A stretch of DNA of 19,390 bases, taken from contig JALNVY010000016.1 in NCBI GenBank assembly GCA_023231165.1, positions 1 through 19,390 of the forward strand, written 5' to 3'. Under the pieces are notes generated by a model that was not told the DNA's origin, did not search any database, and saw only the letters and a program-made list of their open reading frames with translations. The DNA comes from Syntrophales bacterium (GTDB lineage Bacteria > Desulfobacterota > Syntrophia > Syntrophales > UBA8958). Numbering within the stretch: position 1 is the stretch's first letter; each line of letters starts with the position of its first letter. Shown in pieces: positions 9,012 to 16,132 of the stretch. A program made the translations under genes and the position numbers.

Positions 9012-10358
9012 TCAGGTCTCCTCTTGCTTTTTGTTCTTTTCCCGCAACTGCCGCCAGAAATCCATCCGTTCCCCGATGGTCTTTTCATATCCCCGTTCCG
9101 TTGGCCGGTAAAAGCCGGCCTTTCTTTGAATCAGGATTTCAGGCAGATAATCCTGCTCGGCATAGGCATCCCGGTAGTCATGGCCATACTTGTAGCCCTT
9201 GCCGTAACCGATCTCCTTCATCAGCTTCGTCGGGGCGTTGCGGATATGGAGGGGCACAGGCAGGGTTCCCGTCTCACGGATCGTTTCCTTAACTTTGCCA
9301 TAGGCGGCATACAGGGCGTTGCTCTTGGGGGCTGTCGCCAAGTAAACAGCCGCCTGGGCCAGGGCAAGTTCTCCCTCGGGAATACCGATGAAATGAAAAG
9401 CCTGCATAGCGTCCATAGCCACTGCCAAGGCCCGGGGGTCGGCATTTCCCACGTCCTCCGAAGCGAACCGGACCATCCGGCGGGCAATGTAGAGGGGGTC
9501 CTCCCCGGCGGCGAGCATTCGCGCCAGCCAATAGAGGGCGGCATCGGGATCGCTCCCTCGCATGCTCTTGTGAAAGGCCGAAATCAGATTATAGTGTTCT
9601 TCTCCACCTTTATCATACTGGAGGGCCTTTTTCTGGAGGGCCTTTTCAACAATTTCCCGCGTAATGAACCGCTGCCCTTCCTCCATGTCCATGACGAGAG
9701 AGGCCGCCGCCTCCAGACTGTTCATCGCCGTCCGGGCGCCACCGTCGGCAGACCAGAGGATGACCTCCACCGCCTGAGGTTCGATTTGAATATGCAAACC
9801 GCCCAGCCCCCTTTCTTCGTCCGTAATCGCCCGTGCGATCATTGCCCCTAATTCTTCTTCCGAAAACGGCTTGAGGATCATAACCCGGGAACGGGACAGG
9901 AGGGGGGAAATTATCTCAAAGGAAGGATTTTCCGTGGTGGCGCCGATAAGGGTGACGAGTCCGCTTTCAACATGGGGGAGAAAGGCGTCCTGCTGGGCCT
10001 TGTTGAAGCGGTGAATCTCATCCACGAATAAAAGGGTCTTCTGTTGATGCTCCTGCCGTTGGGCAAGGGCCTCCTCGACGACGGCCCTGATCTCCTTAAC
10101 CCCTGACAGAACCGCGGAAAAACTAGTGAAATGTGATTGCGTCTCCTGGGCGATTATCCGGGCCAGGGTCGTCTTTCCCGACCCCGGGGGGCCCCAGAAA
10201 ATCATGGAAAACAGGCGATCCTCCACGATAGCCCGGCGCAGGAGACTGTCCTCCCCCAACAGATGTCCCTGACCGATATACTCGTCCAGGCGCCGGGGCC
10301 GCATACGGTCCGCCAGGGGGTGGAAATCCTTATCCTGCCAAATTTTATCCTTTTTCAT
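9012..10358 (-). CDS. rarA: Replication-associated recombination protein A (RarA/MgsA)
   Basis: AAA+ ATPase related to clamp-loader subunits and eukaryotic WRNIP1/Mgs1, acting at stalled replication forks. The protein has 448 residues, normal for the family. Visible features: N-terminal PLADRMRPRRLDEYIGQ, Walker A GPPGSGKT (56-63), Walker B LFVDEIHRFN, sensor-1 region IGATTENPSF, arginine-finger region SPLLSRSRV, and the C-terminal tetramerisation part (HKSMRGSDPDAALYWLARM, SEDVGNADPRAL). It is the last gene of the trpB2-led operon, 14 bases after the Cys-rich gene. The GAAGG Shine-Dalgarno sits directly against the ATG, so the spacing is poor and initiation may depend on upstream translation. 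Confidence 0.96.
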   Translation of the reverse strand: MKKDKIWQDKDFHPLADRMRPRRLDEYIGQGHLLGEDSLLRRAIVEDRLFSMIFWGPPGSGKTTLARIIAQETQSHFTSFSAVLSGVKEIRAVVEEALAQRQEHQQKTLLFVDEIHRFNKAQQDAFLPHVESGLVTLIGATTENPSFEIISPLLSRSRVMILKPFSEEELGAMIARAITDEERGLGGLHIQIEPQAVEVILWSADGGARTAMNSLEAAASLVMDMEEGQRFITREIVEKALQKKALQYDKGGEEHYNLISAFHKSMRGSDPDAALYWLARMLAAGEDPLYIARRMVRFASEDVGNADPRALAVAMDAMQAFHFIGIPEGELALAQAAVYLATAPKSNALYAAYGKVKETIRETGTLPVPLHIRNAPTKLMKEIGYGKGYKYGHDYRDAYAEQDYLPEILIQRKAGFYRPTERGYEKTIGERMDFWRQLREKNKKQEET

Positions 10359-10372
10359 CCTTCAACATCTAT

Positions 10373-10651
10373 CTATGTGCGGTCGGCTCGCCGCCGGGCC
10401 TTGGCCTTCTCGATGAGATCGAGGAGAGTCGTCATTTTATCCGGGGTTGCCTGGCGGCAGAAGGCATCCCATATCCCGGCATCGAGAGTCTCCCTCAGGA
10501 AGCTTTCCACAGGGAAGAAACTCTCCCAGCAACGGATGATCCTTGCACAGGGAAGATCTCCCGCTTCCCGACAACAGTAGGCAAAAGTCAGCTCATGTCC
10601 AAGTTTGGGGCAGCGGATTTCCATGCTGCCATAGGCATTCTTTTCGATCAC
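10373..10651 (-). CDS. Small Cys-rich protein of unknown function
   Basis: A 92-residue protein starting at a GTG that overlaps the trpB2 stop by four bases (GTGA), a translational-coupling arrangement. It ends 14 bases before rarA. The N-terminal half carries Cys14, His19, Cys26, Cys27, Cys35 and Cys41 in CPKLGHELTFAYCC and LPCARIIRC; Cys65 lies further on. The spacing could bind zinc or an Fe-S cluster (inference). The C-terminus is basic (KAKARRRADR). There is no signal peptide or membrane segment. I believe similar small proteins occur in other deltaproteobacteria, from memory only, and know no function for them. The tight coupling supports a real gene. Confidence 0.8.
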   Translation of the reverse strand: MIEKNAYGSMEIRCPKLGHELTFAYCCREAGDLPCARIIRCWESFFPVESFLRETLDAGIWDAFCRQATPDKMTTLLDLIEKAKARRRADRT

Positions 10652-12009
10652 GGTTTCGGAAAGCCCTCGATGGCCCGCAGCGCCCTGGCAATTTCCTCAT
10701 CTGGCAATTCATAGGGAATCAATTTACCGGTAAGGTAGGCGTCGTAGGAAGCTAAATCCACCATGCCGTGGCCGCTCCAGTTGAAGAGAATGACCTTTTC
10801 CTTGCCCTCTTCCTTGGCACGCCGGGCCTCGTCCACGACGGCGGCAATGACATGGTCCGTCTCCGGGGCGGGAATGAAGCCTTCACTGCGGGCCCACATG
10901 ACGCCGGCTTCAAAGGTATCGAGCTGATGATAAGCCCGGGCCTCGACAAGATTCTCCTTCACCAGGTGGCTGACAATGGGGGCCATCCCGTGATAGCGGA
11001 GCCCACCGGCATGAATGGGGGCCGGGACGTAGTCATGACCCAGAGTGTACATGGGCAGGAGGGGCGTCATTTTGGCAAGATCGCCGAAATCATAGGCAAA
11101 GGGGCCACGGGTGAGAGTAGGACAGGAAGTGGGCTCGGCGCCGACGATCTTTACTTCTTTCCCGTGGATTTTATCCCGGACATAGGGCAGAGAAATCCCG
11201 GCGAAATTACTTCCCCCGCCGGCGCAACCCATGACGACATCGGGATAGACGCCAATCTTTTCCATTTGCTTCTGAGCCTCGAGACCGATAATGGTCTGAT
11301 GGAGCATGACATGATTGAGAACGCTGCCCAGGGAGTACTTGGCGTTGGGATGGGATACGGCATCTTCAATGGCCTCGCTGATGGCAATGCCAAGACTTCC
11401 CGGTGAATCGGGATGTTCGGCAAGGACATTACGGCCCGCCTCCGTAAGGTTGCTGGGGCTGGGGATACACTCGGCCCCCCACACATTCATCATCATCCGC
11501 CGGTAGGGTTTCTGTTCATAACTGACCTTGACCATAAAAACCCGGCATCCGAGGCCGAACATCTGGCAGGCCATGGACAGGGCGCTTCCCCATTGACCAG
11601 CTCCCGTTTCCGTTGAGAGATGCTTAACCCCGGCGACCTTGTTATAATAGGCTTGGGGAATGGCAGTGTTGGGTTTGTGAGACCCCGCAGGGCTGTTGCC
11701 CTCCATCTTGTAATAGATCTTCACCGGCGCATCGAGGAGCTTTTCAAAATTCCGGGCCCGGCACAGGGGCGTGGGTCGCCAGATCAGGTATTTTTCCAGA
11801 ACTTCTTCGGGAATGTCAATCCAGCGCTCCGAACTAACCTCCTGCTCGATGAGGTTCATGGGAAAGATCGGCGCCAGATCCTCCGGGCCAACGGGCTTCC
11901 CCGTGGCCGGGTGAAGAGGCGGCCGCAGCGGCGTCGGCAAGTCCGCCTGGATGTTGTACCACTGTCTGGGGATTTCATGATCTTCCAACAATACCTTCAT
12001 GGTTTTCAT
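10648..12009 (-). CDS. trpB: Tryptophan synthase beta chain, TrpB2 type
   Basis: PLP enzyme that condenses indole with serine to give tryptophan. The 453 residues begin at the ATG at 12009, which has AAGGAG eight bases upstream. An ATG at 12015 is two bases from that site, and the longer open frame to 12114 runs through the leader terminator, so both are less likely. Features: N-terminal EIPRQWYNIQADLP typical of TrpB2, Schiff-base Lys112 in GSHKPN, catalytic Glu134 in ETGAGQWG (Trp where TrpB1 has His), and phosphate loop CAGGGSNF. No trpA or other trp gene is adjacent. TrpB2 is thought to work without TrpA, perhaps salvaging free indole. The Trp-codon attenuator upstream supports a real role in tryptophan supply. 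First gene of a three-gene operon. Confidence 0.95.
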   Translation of the reverse strand: MKTMKVLLEDHEIPRQWYNIQADLPTPLRPPLHPATGKPVGPEDLAPIFPMNLIEQEVSSERWIDIPEEVLEKYLIWRPTPLCRARNFEKLLDAPVKIYYKMEGNSPAGSHKPNTAIPQAYYNKVAGVKHLSTETGAGQWGSALSMACQMFGLGCRVFMVKVSYEQKPYRRMMMNVWGAECIPSPSNLTEAGRNVLAEHPDSPGSLGIAISEAIEDAVSHPNAKYSLGSVLNHVMLHQTIIGLEAQKQMEKIGVYPDVVMGCAGGGSNFAGISLPYVRDKIHGKEVKIVGAEPTSCPTLTRGPFAYDFGDLAKMTPLLPMYTLGHDYVPAPIHAGGLRYHGMAPIVSHLVKENLVEARAYHQLDTFEAGVMWARSEGFIPAPETDHVIAAVVDEARRAKEEGKEKVILFNWSGHGMVDLASYDAYLTGKLIPYELPDEEIARALRAIEGFPKP

Positions 12010-12043
12010 ATGCATCTCTCCTTTAAAAAAATAATCGTCTAAT

Positions 12044-12074
12044 AAAAAAGCCATGGGGTGTTCCCATGGCTTTT
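12044..12074 (-). terminator. Intrinsic terminator of the trp attenuator
   Basis: A perfect 12-bp stem: AAAAGCCATGGG (12074-12063) pairs with CCCATGGCTTTT (12057-12046) around the loop AACAC. The 3' arm merges into six Ts. It lies between the leader peptide and the trpB2 ribosome-binding site, so it would stop transcription before the gene. Confidence 0.9.
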
Positions 12075-12159
12075 GATTTCCGGTTGTGTCATGGGAAGGT
12101 TCCTCCCTGCCCACAACCTGCTTAAAACAGTTAACGCGGGCAGACTTTATGAGCCTGCC
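12044..12159 (-). promoter_or_regulatory. Tryptophan attenuator with six-segment alternative-stem cascade
   Basis: Leader RNA read leftward contains mutually exclusive pairings. 1:2 is GGCAGGCT (12159-12152) with AGTCTGCC (12146-12139), eight pairs including one wobble. 2:3 is CTGCCCGC (12143-12136) with GTGGGCAG (12114-12107). 3:4 is GGTTGTG (12118-12112) with CACAACC (12088-12082), enclosing GGGA/TCCC. 4:5 is TTCCCATG (12097-12090) with CATGGGAA (12068-12061). 5:6 is the terminator. Inferred logic: a ribosome stalled at the Trp codons masks segment 1, so 2:3 forms, segment 4 is free to take segment 5, and the terminator fails. With ample tryptophan the ribosome reaches the stop codon and covers segment 2, so 3:4 and 5:6 form and transcription ends. 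Confidence 0.8.
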
Positions 12160-12202
12160 ACCACCAGCAAAGATTCATGTTCGTTATTTTAAGCATCTTC
12201 AT
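12131..12202 (-). CDS. trpL: trp leader peptide with three consecutive Trp codons
   Basis: A short ORF ends at TAA 12133-12131 and contains TGG TGG TGG at 12166-12158. From the ATG at 12178 it reads MNLCWWWQAHKVCPR. In-frame ATGs at 12196 and 12202 would give 21 or 23 residues. None has a strong Shine-Dalgarno, so the start is uncertain; the outermost is used here. The Trp codons lie just before the first attenuator stem and the stop codon falls just past segment 2, which is the geometry of classic trp leaders. Its role is regulatory ribosome stalling when charged tRNA-Trp is scarce. The peptide itself probably has no function. Confidence 0.85.
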   Translation of the reverse strand: MKMLKITNMNLCWWWQAHKVCPR

Positions 12203-12235
12203 ATTGTTTTAAATCCAAGCTAAAGTATGGTTTGA

Positions 12236-12263
12236 CCTATAACTGATCTTTAAAAAATGTCAA
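12236..12263 (-). promoter_or_regulatory. Promoter of the trpL-trpB2-rarA operon
   Basis: A perfect TTGACA (12263-12258) and TATAGG (12241-12236) are separated by 16 bases. Transcription would start near 12229, giving a leader RNA of about 185 bases up to the terminator, a usual size for trp attenuators. No trp operator was identified. The palindromic repeat at 12287-12415 begins 24 bases upstream of the -35. Confidence 0.65.
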
Positions 12264-12286
12264 GATAAAAATGGAGATTTAAACTC

Positions 12287-12415
12287 TGACGGCTTCGCAA
12301 AATGCCCCAGAGGCGAAGCGCGCTCTGCCTGTGGAACGAAGGCGTACTTGCGCGTACGTCGTAGTGACGAAGGCGGAAGCGCAACGAAGCATATGGATAT
12401 TTTGCGAAGCCGTCA
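12287..12415. repeat. 129-bp palindrome-ended repeat element (MITE/REP-like)
   Basis: The ends are perfect 17-base inverted repeats: tgacggcttcgcaaaat (12287-12303) and attttgcgaagccgtca (12399-12415). The interior has a smaller cgtac/gtacg hairpin near 12338-12358 and repeated gaag/gcgaag strings unlike the flanks. The right arm supplies the gpsA stop codon (TGA, 12415-12413), and the left arm borders the trp promoter. No second copy was seen in this window, so being a dispersed family is inferred from its architecture. The large hairpin may also act as a terminator or mRNA 3' end for gpsA. Confidence 0.65.
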
Positions 12416-13615
12416 AACGTCCCAGTTCGACATCAACCCCTTATGCCGCCGATACCATAGATTGGGAGCGATCCGATAAAGGAAACGGGAAACAGGTCCG
12501 ATAAATTCCTTGACCCGCTTGTCAAACTGACAGGCCTGGATGATCATTTCCTTGATTTCCCCCCGGGTGCCCCCTTCGTTGAAAATCTTGTAGGCGGAAT
12601 GAAACAGAGGGCTGTACATGTTTTTCTTTTCCAGATAACGATGGACGTTGCGGATCGTATTGGGTCCTTCCGGTGTCCCGTCGATCCTCGCCAGGACCTT
12701 CAGGTTGGTTTCAATAGGGTTGCCGCTATATAACTCGTGAAAGTATTTCCCATAGCGATAGTTTTTGCTGGCCATGGACGAAACGGTAACGTACATATCC
12801 CCTACCCCGGCCTGACTGTGAAAGGCCTGAAAACTGCCGCCCAGGAGCATAGACAGAGAGCGGATCTCCACACCGGCACGGGCAAAGATGGTGCCGGGGA
12901 TGGAATCGCCAAGGTCCAGGGAATCTGTAACACCCTTGATGTTGGCCACGACATTTTTCAGGGAGCCGCAGGCCTCCACACCAATAATATCGAAATTGTA
13001 GTATGAGGTCAGCTCCCGCCGGTTGAAACGGATCAATTCCTCCCGAATGAGGTTCGCCGGCGCGCTTTTTCCCGCCACGGTTACACAGACAGGATTCCCC
13101 AGGGCGATATCGACATCGAAAAAAGGCCCGCCAATGCAGACGATCTCATATTTATACCGGAGGCTGCTCAGATTGCTGTGGATCAATTGTGACGGGGTAA
13201 TGAGTTCCTTGGTGATTTCATCGGAGGTCAATCCCTTAATGGGAGAGATGAGGCAGGTGTCGCCGGATTTTCTTTCCATGAGCGGCTTGAGATAGTTTAG
13301 AAATTCCGGGAGTTTGTCCATTGTTAAGCACAGAACAATGATGTCATTGTCGTCGACGACCCGCTCGAGATCGTTAGTGGCATATACCTTCGGGGCCAGA
13401 CGGGGGACGTTTTCCATTCCCCCCAGGCGTCTGGCGAGATCCTCGGTCAGGTGTTTGGGGTTGAGGTGTTCCCGGTTGATATGACGGCAGACATCGGCGT
13501 CATGATAATAGATCGTAACCCGTTTGTTGTCCCTGCCAAACTTGTAGGCAAAGGACGTTCCCATCCGTCCCGGGCCAATAATGGCGATCCTTGTGGTATC
13601 AAATTCAGCTAACAT
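12413..13615 (-). CDS. gpsA: NAD(P)-dependent glycerol-3-phosphate dehydrogenase-like protein
   Basis: GpsA-family enzyme converting dihydroxyacetone phosphate to sn-glycerol-3-phosphate for phospholipid synthesis. It has 400 residues from ATG 13615 (GGAG only three bases upstream); a TTG at 13624 is the alternative start. The Rossmann motif is IAIIGPGRMGTSFA. Catalytic lysines are Lys127 in SPIKGL and Lys220 in GSLKNVVANIKGV. Substrate-region motifs AGVGDMYVT and the following region resemble GpsA. Differences: GPGRMG rather than the usual GAGxWG, and about 60-70 residues more than typical GpsA, mostly a basic C-terminal tail (FLYRIAPNLWYRRHKG). It could therefore be a divergent paralogue with another substrate. 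The stop codon lies in the palindromic repeat. Confidence 0.82.
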   Translation of the reverse strand: MLAEFDTTRIAIIGPGRMGTSFAYKFGRDNKRVTIYYHDADVCRHINREHLNPKHLTEDLARRLGGMENVPRLAPKVYATNDLERVVDDNDIIVLCLTMDKLPEFLNYLKPLMERKSGDTCLISPIKGLTSDEITKELITPSQLIHSNLSSLRYKYEIVCIGGPFFDVDIALGNPVCVTVAGKSAPANLIREELIRFNRRELTSYYNFDIIGVEACGSLKNVVANIKGVTDSLDLGDSIPGTIFARAGVEIRSLSMLLGGSFQAFHSQAGVGDMYVTVSSMASKNYRYGKYFHELYSGNPIETNLKVLARIDGTPEGPNTIRNVHRYLEKKNMYSPLFHSAYKIFNEGGTRGEIKEMIIQACQFDKRVKEFIGPVSRFLYRIAPNLWYRRHKGLMSNWDV

Positions 13616-13644
13616 CTTCTCCAAGTTCCCGTGAAATGGCGGTG

Positions 13645-13673
13645 AGTATAGGGGAAAAAAAGCGGGCAGTCAA
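13645..13673 (-). promoter_or_regulatory. gpsA promoter
   Basis: TTGACT (13673-13668) and TATACT (13650-13645) with a 17-base spacer, each one mismatch from the sigma70 consensus. Transcription would start near 13638, about 23 bases before the ATG at 13615. Confidence 0.7.
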
Positions 13674-13704
13674 ACAATATTCAGTATTATCAATCAAATT
13701 GCTT

Positions 13705-13733
13705 TTGACTTCTCGGGTTTAGCCGTTTATACT
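13705..13733 (+). promoter_or_regulatory. Promoter of the acyl-CoA synthetase operon
   Basis: TTGACT (13705-13710) and TATACT (13728-13733) with a 17-base spacer. The hexamers and spacing are the same as in the divergent gpsA promoter. Transcription would start near 13740, about 39 bases before the ATG at 13779. Confidence 0.75.
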
Positions 13734-13778
13734 GCCAAGCAGAAACAAGCTCAGGAAGCAAAGAAAGGAGAAAGTGAT

Positions 13779-15563
13779 ATGCCCGAAAAGCATTTGGCCT
13801 TAATGGTCCGGAAACAGGCGAAGAAATATGGGGAGCGAACAGCCCTCCGTTATAGGGAAAACGGCCAGTGGCAGGATATTTCCTGGAAAGAGCTTGGAGA
13901 GCGGGTCCATGCCGTTGCCAAAGCCCTCCTGGAGATGGGAATCAAAACGGGAGATATGGTAGGGGTTTTCTCACAGAACTGTCCGGAATGGAGCATTGCC
14001 GATTTAGGCATTCTCAGCGTCCGCGGCGTCTCCGTTCCCATTTACGCCACCAACACGGCGAAGCAGGCGGAGTATATCGTCGATGAAGCGGAAATTACCG
14101 TCCTCTTCGTCGGGTCCAAAGACCAGTACCAGAAGGCTGCATCCATTATCAGCACGTCAAAATATCTAAAAAAAATCATCGTTTTTGACAGCAACCTTCC
14201 CCTCGCCGACGGCGATCAGGCCGTGTATTTTAAGGATTTTCTGGAGCTGGGCCGCAAGTCCACCCGTGAGCAGGAACTGGAAGAAAGACTAAAGAAAGCC
14301 GATATGAACGATCTGGCCACCCTGATTTACACCTCCGGGACTACCGGGGAGCCCAAAGGCGTCATGCTGAATCATTCGAACTTCTATTTTTCCTTTCAGG
14401 CCCACAACAAGCGCCTCGCCGTCAGCGACCAGGATATATCCATGTGCTTCCTCCCCCTGAGTCACGTTTTTGAAAGGGCATGGAACTACTTCGCCCTGGG
14501 TTCCGGCATGGTCGTGAACTACTGCGACGATACGGGCAAAATCGTCGCATACCTGCAGGAGGTCAAACCGACGATCATGTGCGCCGTTCCCCGGTTCTAC
14601 GAAAAGATCTACGCCGCCGTTTACGAAAAACTGGAAAAGGCGCCGCCGTCGAAAAAGAACCTGTTCAACTGGGCCGTAGAGCTTGGCGGACAGGTTTACA
14701 TGCGAGAAAAAGAGAAGAAATCTATCCCCTGGGATCTCAAACTCAAACACAAGATCGCCGTAAAACTGGTCCTTGCAAAACTGCGCGGCGTCGTGGGCGG
14801 TCGGATCCGCTTTTTCCCCTGCGCCGGAGCGCCCCTTTCCAAAGAGATCGAGGAATTTTTTCATTCCGTGGGCATCCAGATCAAATACGGTTACGGCCTG
14901 ACGGAAACGACGGCGACGGTAACTTGCCATGAGGAGTATTTCTATAAACCCGGAACGGTTGGGAAAGCCATTTATGGCGTCGATGTGAAAATCGCCCCCA
15001 ACGGCGAGATCCTTGTCCGGGGCGAAACGGTCATGAAAGGGTACTACAAGAAACCGGAGGCGACGGCGGAGGTTTTTGAAGATCACTGGTTCAAAACGGG
15101 CGACGTCGGCGTCCTCGAAGACGGCTACCTGACTATTACCGATCGGATCAAGGATCTGATGAAGACCTCGGGAGGCAAGTATATCGCCCCCCAGCTCATC
15201 GAGACGACGATCGGCAAGGATCATTTCGTCGAGCAGATCTCCATTATCGGCGATCAGCGCAAATACGTCGCCGCCCTCATCGTTCCTGCTTTCGACGCCC
15301 TGGAGGATTATGCCAAGGGCAAAAATATCTCCTGGACCTCCCGTGAAGACCTTATCCAACATCCGGAGATAGTTCAGTTTTATCATGATCGGATCGAACA
15401 GAACCAAAAGGAACTGGCAGGATTCGAAAAGGTCAAGAAGTTCAAGCTGATGGCCAAACAATTTACCCAGGAAGACGGCGAGATGACCCCGACGATGAAG
15501 CTCAAGCGCAAAGTCATCAACGAGAAATACCAAAGCATAATCGACAGCATGTATGGGGAATAG
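13779..15563 (+). CDS. Long-chain fatty acyl-CoA synthetase (AMP-forming)
   Basis: ANL-superfamily ligase that activates fatty acids with ATP and CoA, giving acyl-CoA, AMP and pyrophosphate. It has 594 residues from an ATG with AAAGGAG eight bases upstream. Motifs: P-loop YTSGTTGEPKG (184-194), GYGLTETT (371-378), TGDVG (Thr440, Gly441, Asp442) followed by DRIKDLMKTSGGKYIAP, and the C-terminal PTMKLKRKVI with candidate catalytic Lys574 or Lys576. The pattern fits the eukaryote-like FAA1/FadD15 group (COG1022) rather than E. coli FadD. It is probably cytoplasmic or peripheral on the membrane. The exact chain-length preference cannot be read. The PPC-domain gene starts eight bases after the stop, so the two are co-transcribed. 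Confidence 0.93.
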   Translation: MPEKHLALMVRKQAKKYGERTALRYRENGQWQDISWKELGERVHAVAKALLEMGIKTGDMVGVFSQNCPEWSIADLGILSVRGVSVPIYATNTAKQAEYIVDEAEITVLFVGSKDQYQKAASIISTSKYLKKIIVFDSNLPLADGDQAVYFKDFLELGRKSTREQELEERLKKADMNDLATLIYTSGTTGEPKGVMLNHSNFYFSFQAHNKRLAVSDQDISMCFLPLSHVFERAWNYFALGSGMVVNYCDDTGKIVAYLQEVKPTIMCAVPRFYEKIYAAVYEKLEKAPPSKKNLFNWAVELGGQVYMREKEKKSIPWDLKLKHKIAVKLVLAKLRGVVGGRIRFFPCAGAPLSKEIEEFFHSVGIQIKYGYGLTETTATVTCHEEYFYKPGTVGKAIYGVDVKIAPNGEILVRGETVMKGYYKKPEATAEVFEDHWFKTGDVGVLEDGYLTITDRIKDLMKTSGGKYIAPQLIETTIGKDHFVEQISIIGDQRKYVAALIVPAFDALEDYAKGKNISWTSREDLIQHPEIVQFYHDRIEQNQKELAGFEKVKKFKLMAKQFTQEDGEMTPTMKLKRKVINEKYQSIIDSMYGE

Positions 15564-15571
15564 GCCCGGCC

Positions 15572-16018
15572 ATGATCTACGAAGAATCGAAAATCGGCAG
15601 AGTCTTTATCATCCGCCTGGAAGACGGCGAGATCGTCCATGAAATCATCGAAACCTTTGCACGGGAACACCGGATCCGGGCGGCGGCCCTGATCATCCTG
15701 GGCGGCGCCGACGATGGCAGCACCCTGGTCGTCGGACCCCAGGAGGATCGCATCCTCCCCGTTATTCCCATGACCCATATTCTCAGGAACACCCACGAAG
15801 TAGCGGGAACAGGCACCCTCTTCCCCGATGAAGACGGCGCTCCCATTCTCCATATGCACATGGCCTGCGGCCGCCGGGAGGAGACCATCACCGGCTGCAT
15901 CCGCAACGGTGTCAAGGTCTGGCGGGTCATGGAGGTAATCCTCTATGAACTCCTGGACACGCAGGCCGTCCGCCGCCAGGAGCCGCCCACGGACTTCAAG
16001 CTCCTGCAACCGTGTTAA
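15572..16018 (+). CDS. PPC/DUF296-domain protein
   Basis: A 148-residue protein that is essentially one PPC (plants and prokaryotes conserved, formerly DUF296) domain. Visible features: N-terminal GRVFIIRLEDGE, central ALIILGGADDG and VVGP, HEVAGTGTLF, and HMHMACGR, whose histidines could bind metal. Plant members sit next to AT-hooks and bind DNA; the function of stand-alone bacterial members is not established. There is no AT-hook here. The start is eight bases after the acyl-CoA synthetase stop with only a weak GGGGAATAGG upstream, suggesting coupling. A role linked to acyl-CoA metabolism is inferred from position only. Confidence 0.85.
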   Translation: MIYEESKIGRVFIIRLEDGEIVHEIIETFAREHRIRAAALIILGGADDGSTLVVGPQEDRILPVIPMTHILRNTHEVAGTGTLFPDEDGAPILHMHMACGRREETITGCIRNGVKVWRVMEVILYELLDTQAVRRQEPPTDFKLLQPC

Positions 16019-16132
16019 TCGGCATGACAAGCACCAGTCTCGCTAAGAAAAAAAAGAAACTCGGCAAGGAACGATTGAAGCTGGTTAACATCCAAACCCC
16101 ACAGATCATTTGGGCAAACAGGAGTCAACCCG

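Noticed and set aside
8967..9851. 294-residue rightward ORF opposite rarA
   Set aside because: Antisense to a fully conserved RarA frame, low-complexity composition, no plausible product.
12010..12114. Upstream in-frame extension of trpB2 beginning at a GTG at 12114
   Set aside because: It reads through the attenuator stems and terminator, has no fit to the TrpB2 N-terminus, and a proper AAGGAG sits eight bases before the ATG at 12009.
12044..12263. T-box or TRAP-type control of trpB2
   Set aside because: No T-box consensus and no run of spaced GAG/UAG triplets; the Trp-codon leader ORF with alternative stems explains the region better.
14289..15533. 414-residue leftward ORF opposite the acyl-CoA synthetase
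   Set aside because: Long only because of the codon bias of the sense gene; the sense frame carries all the adenylation motifs.
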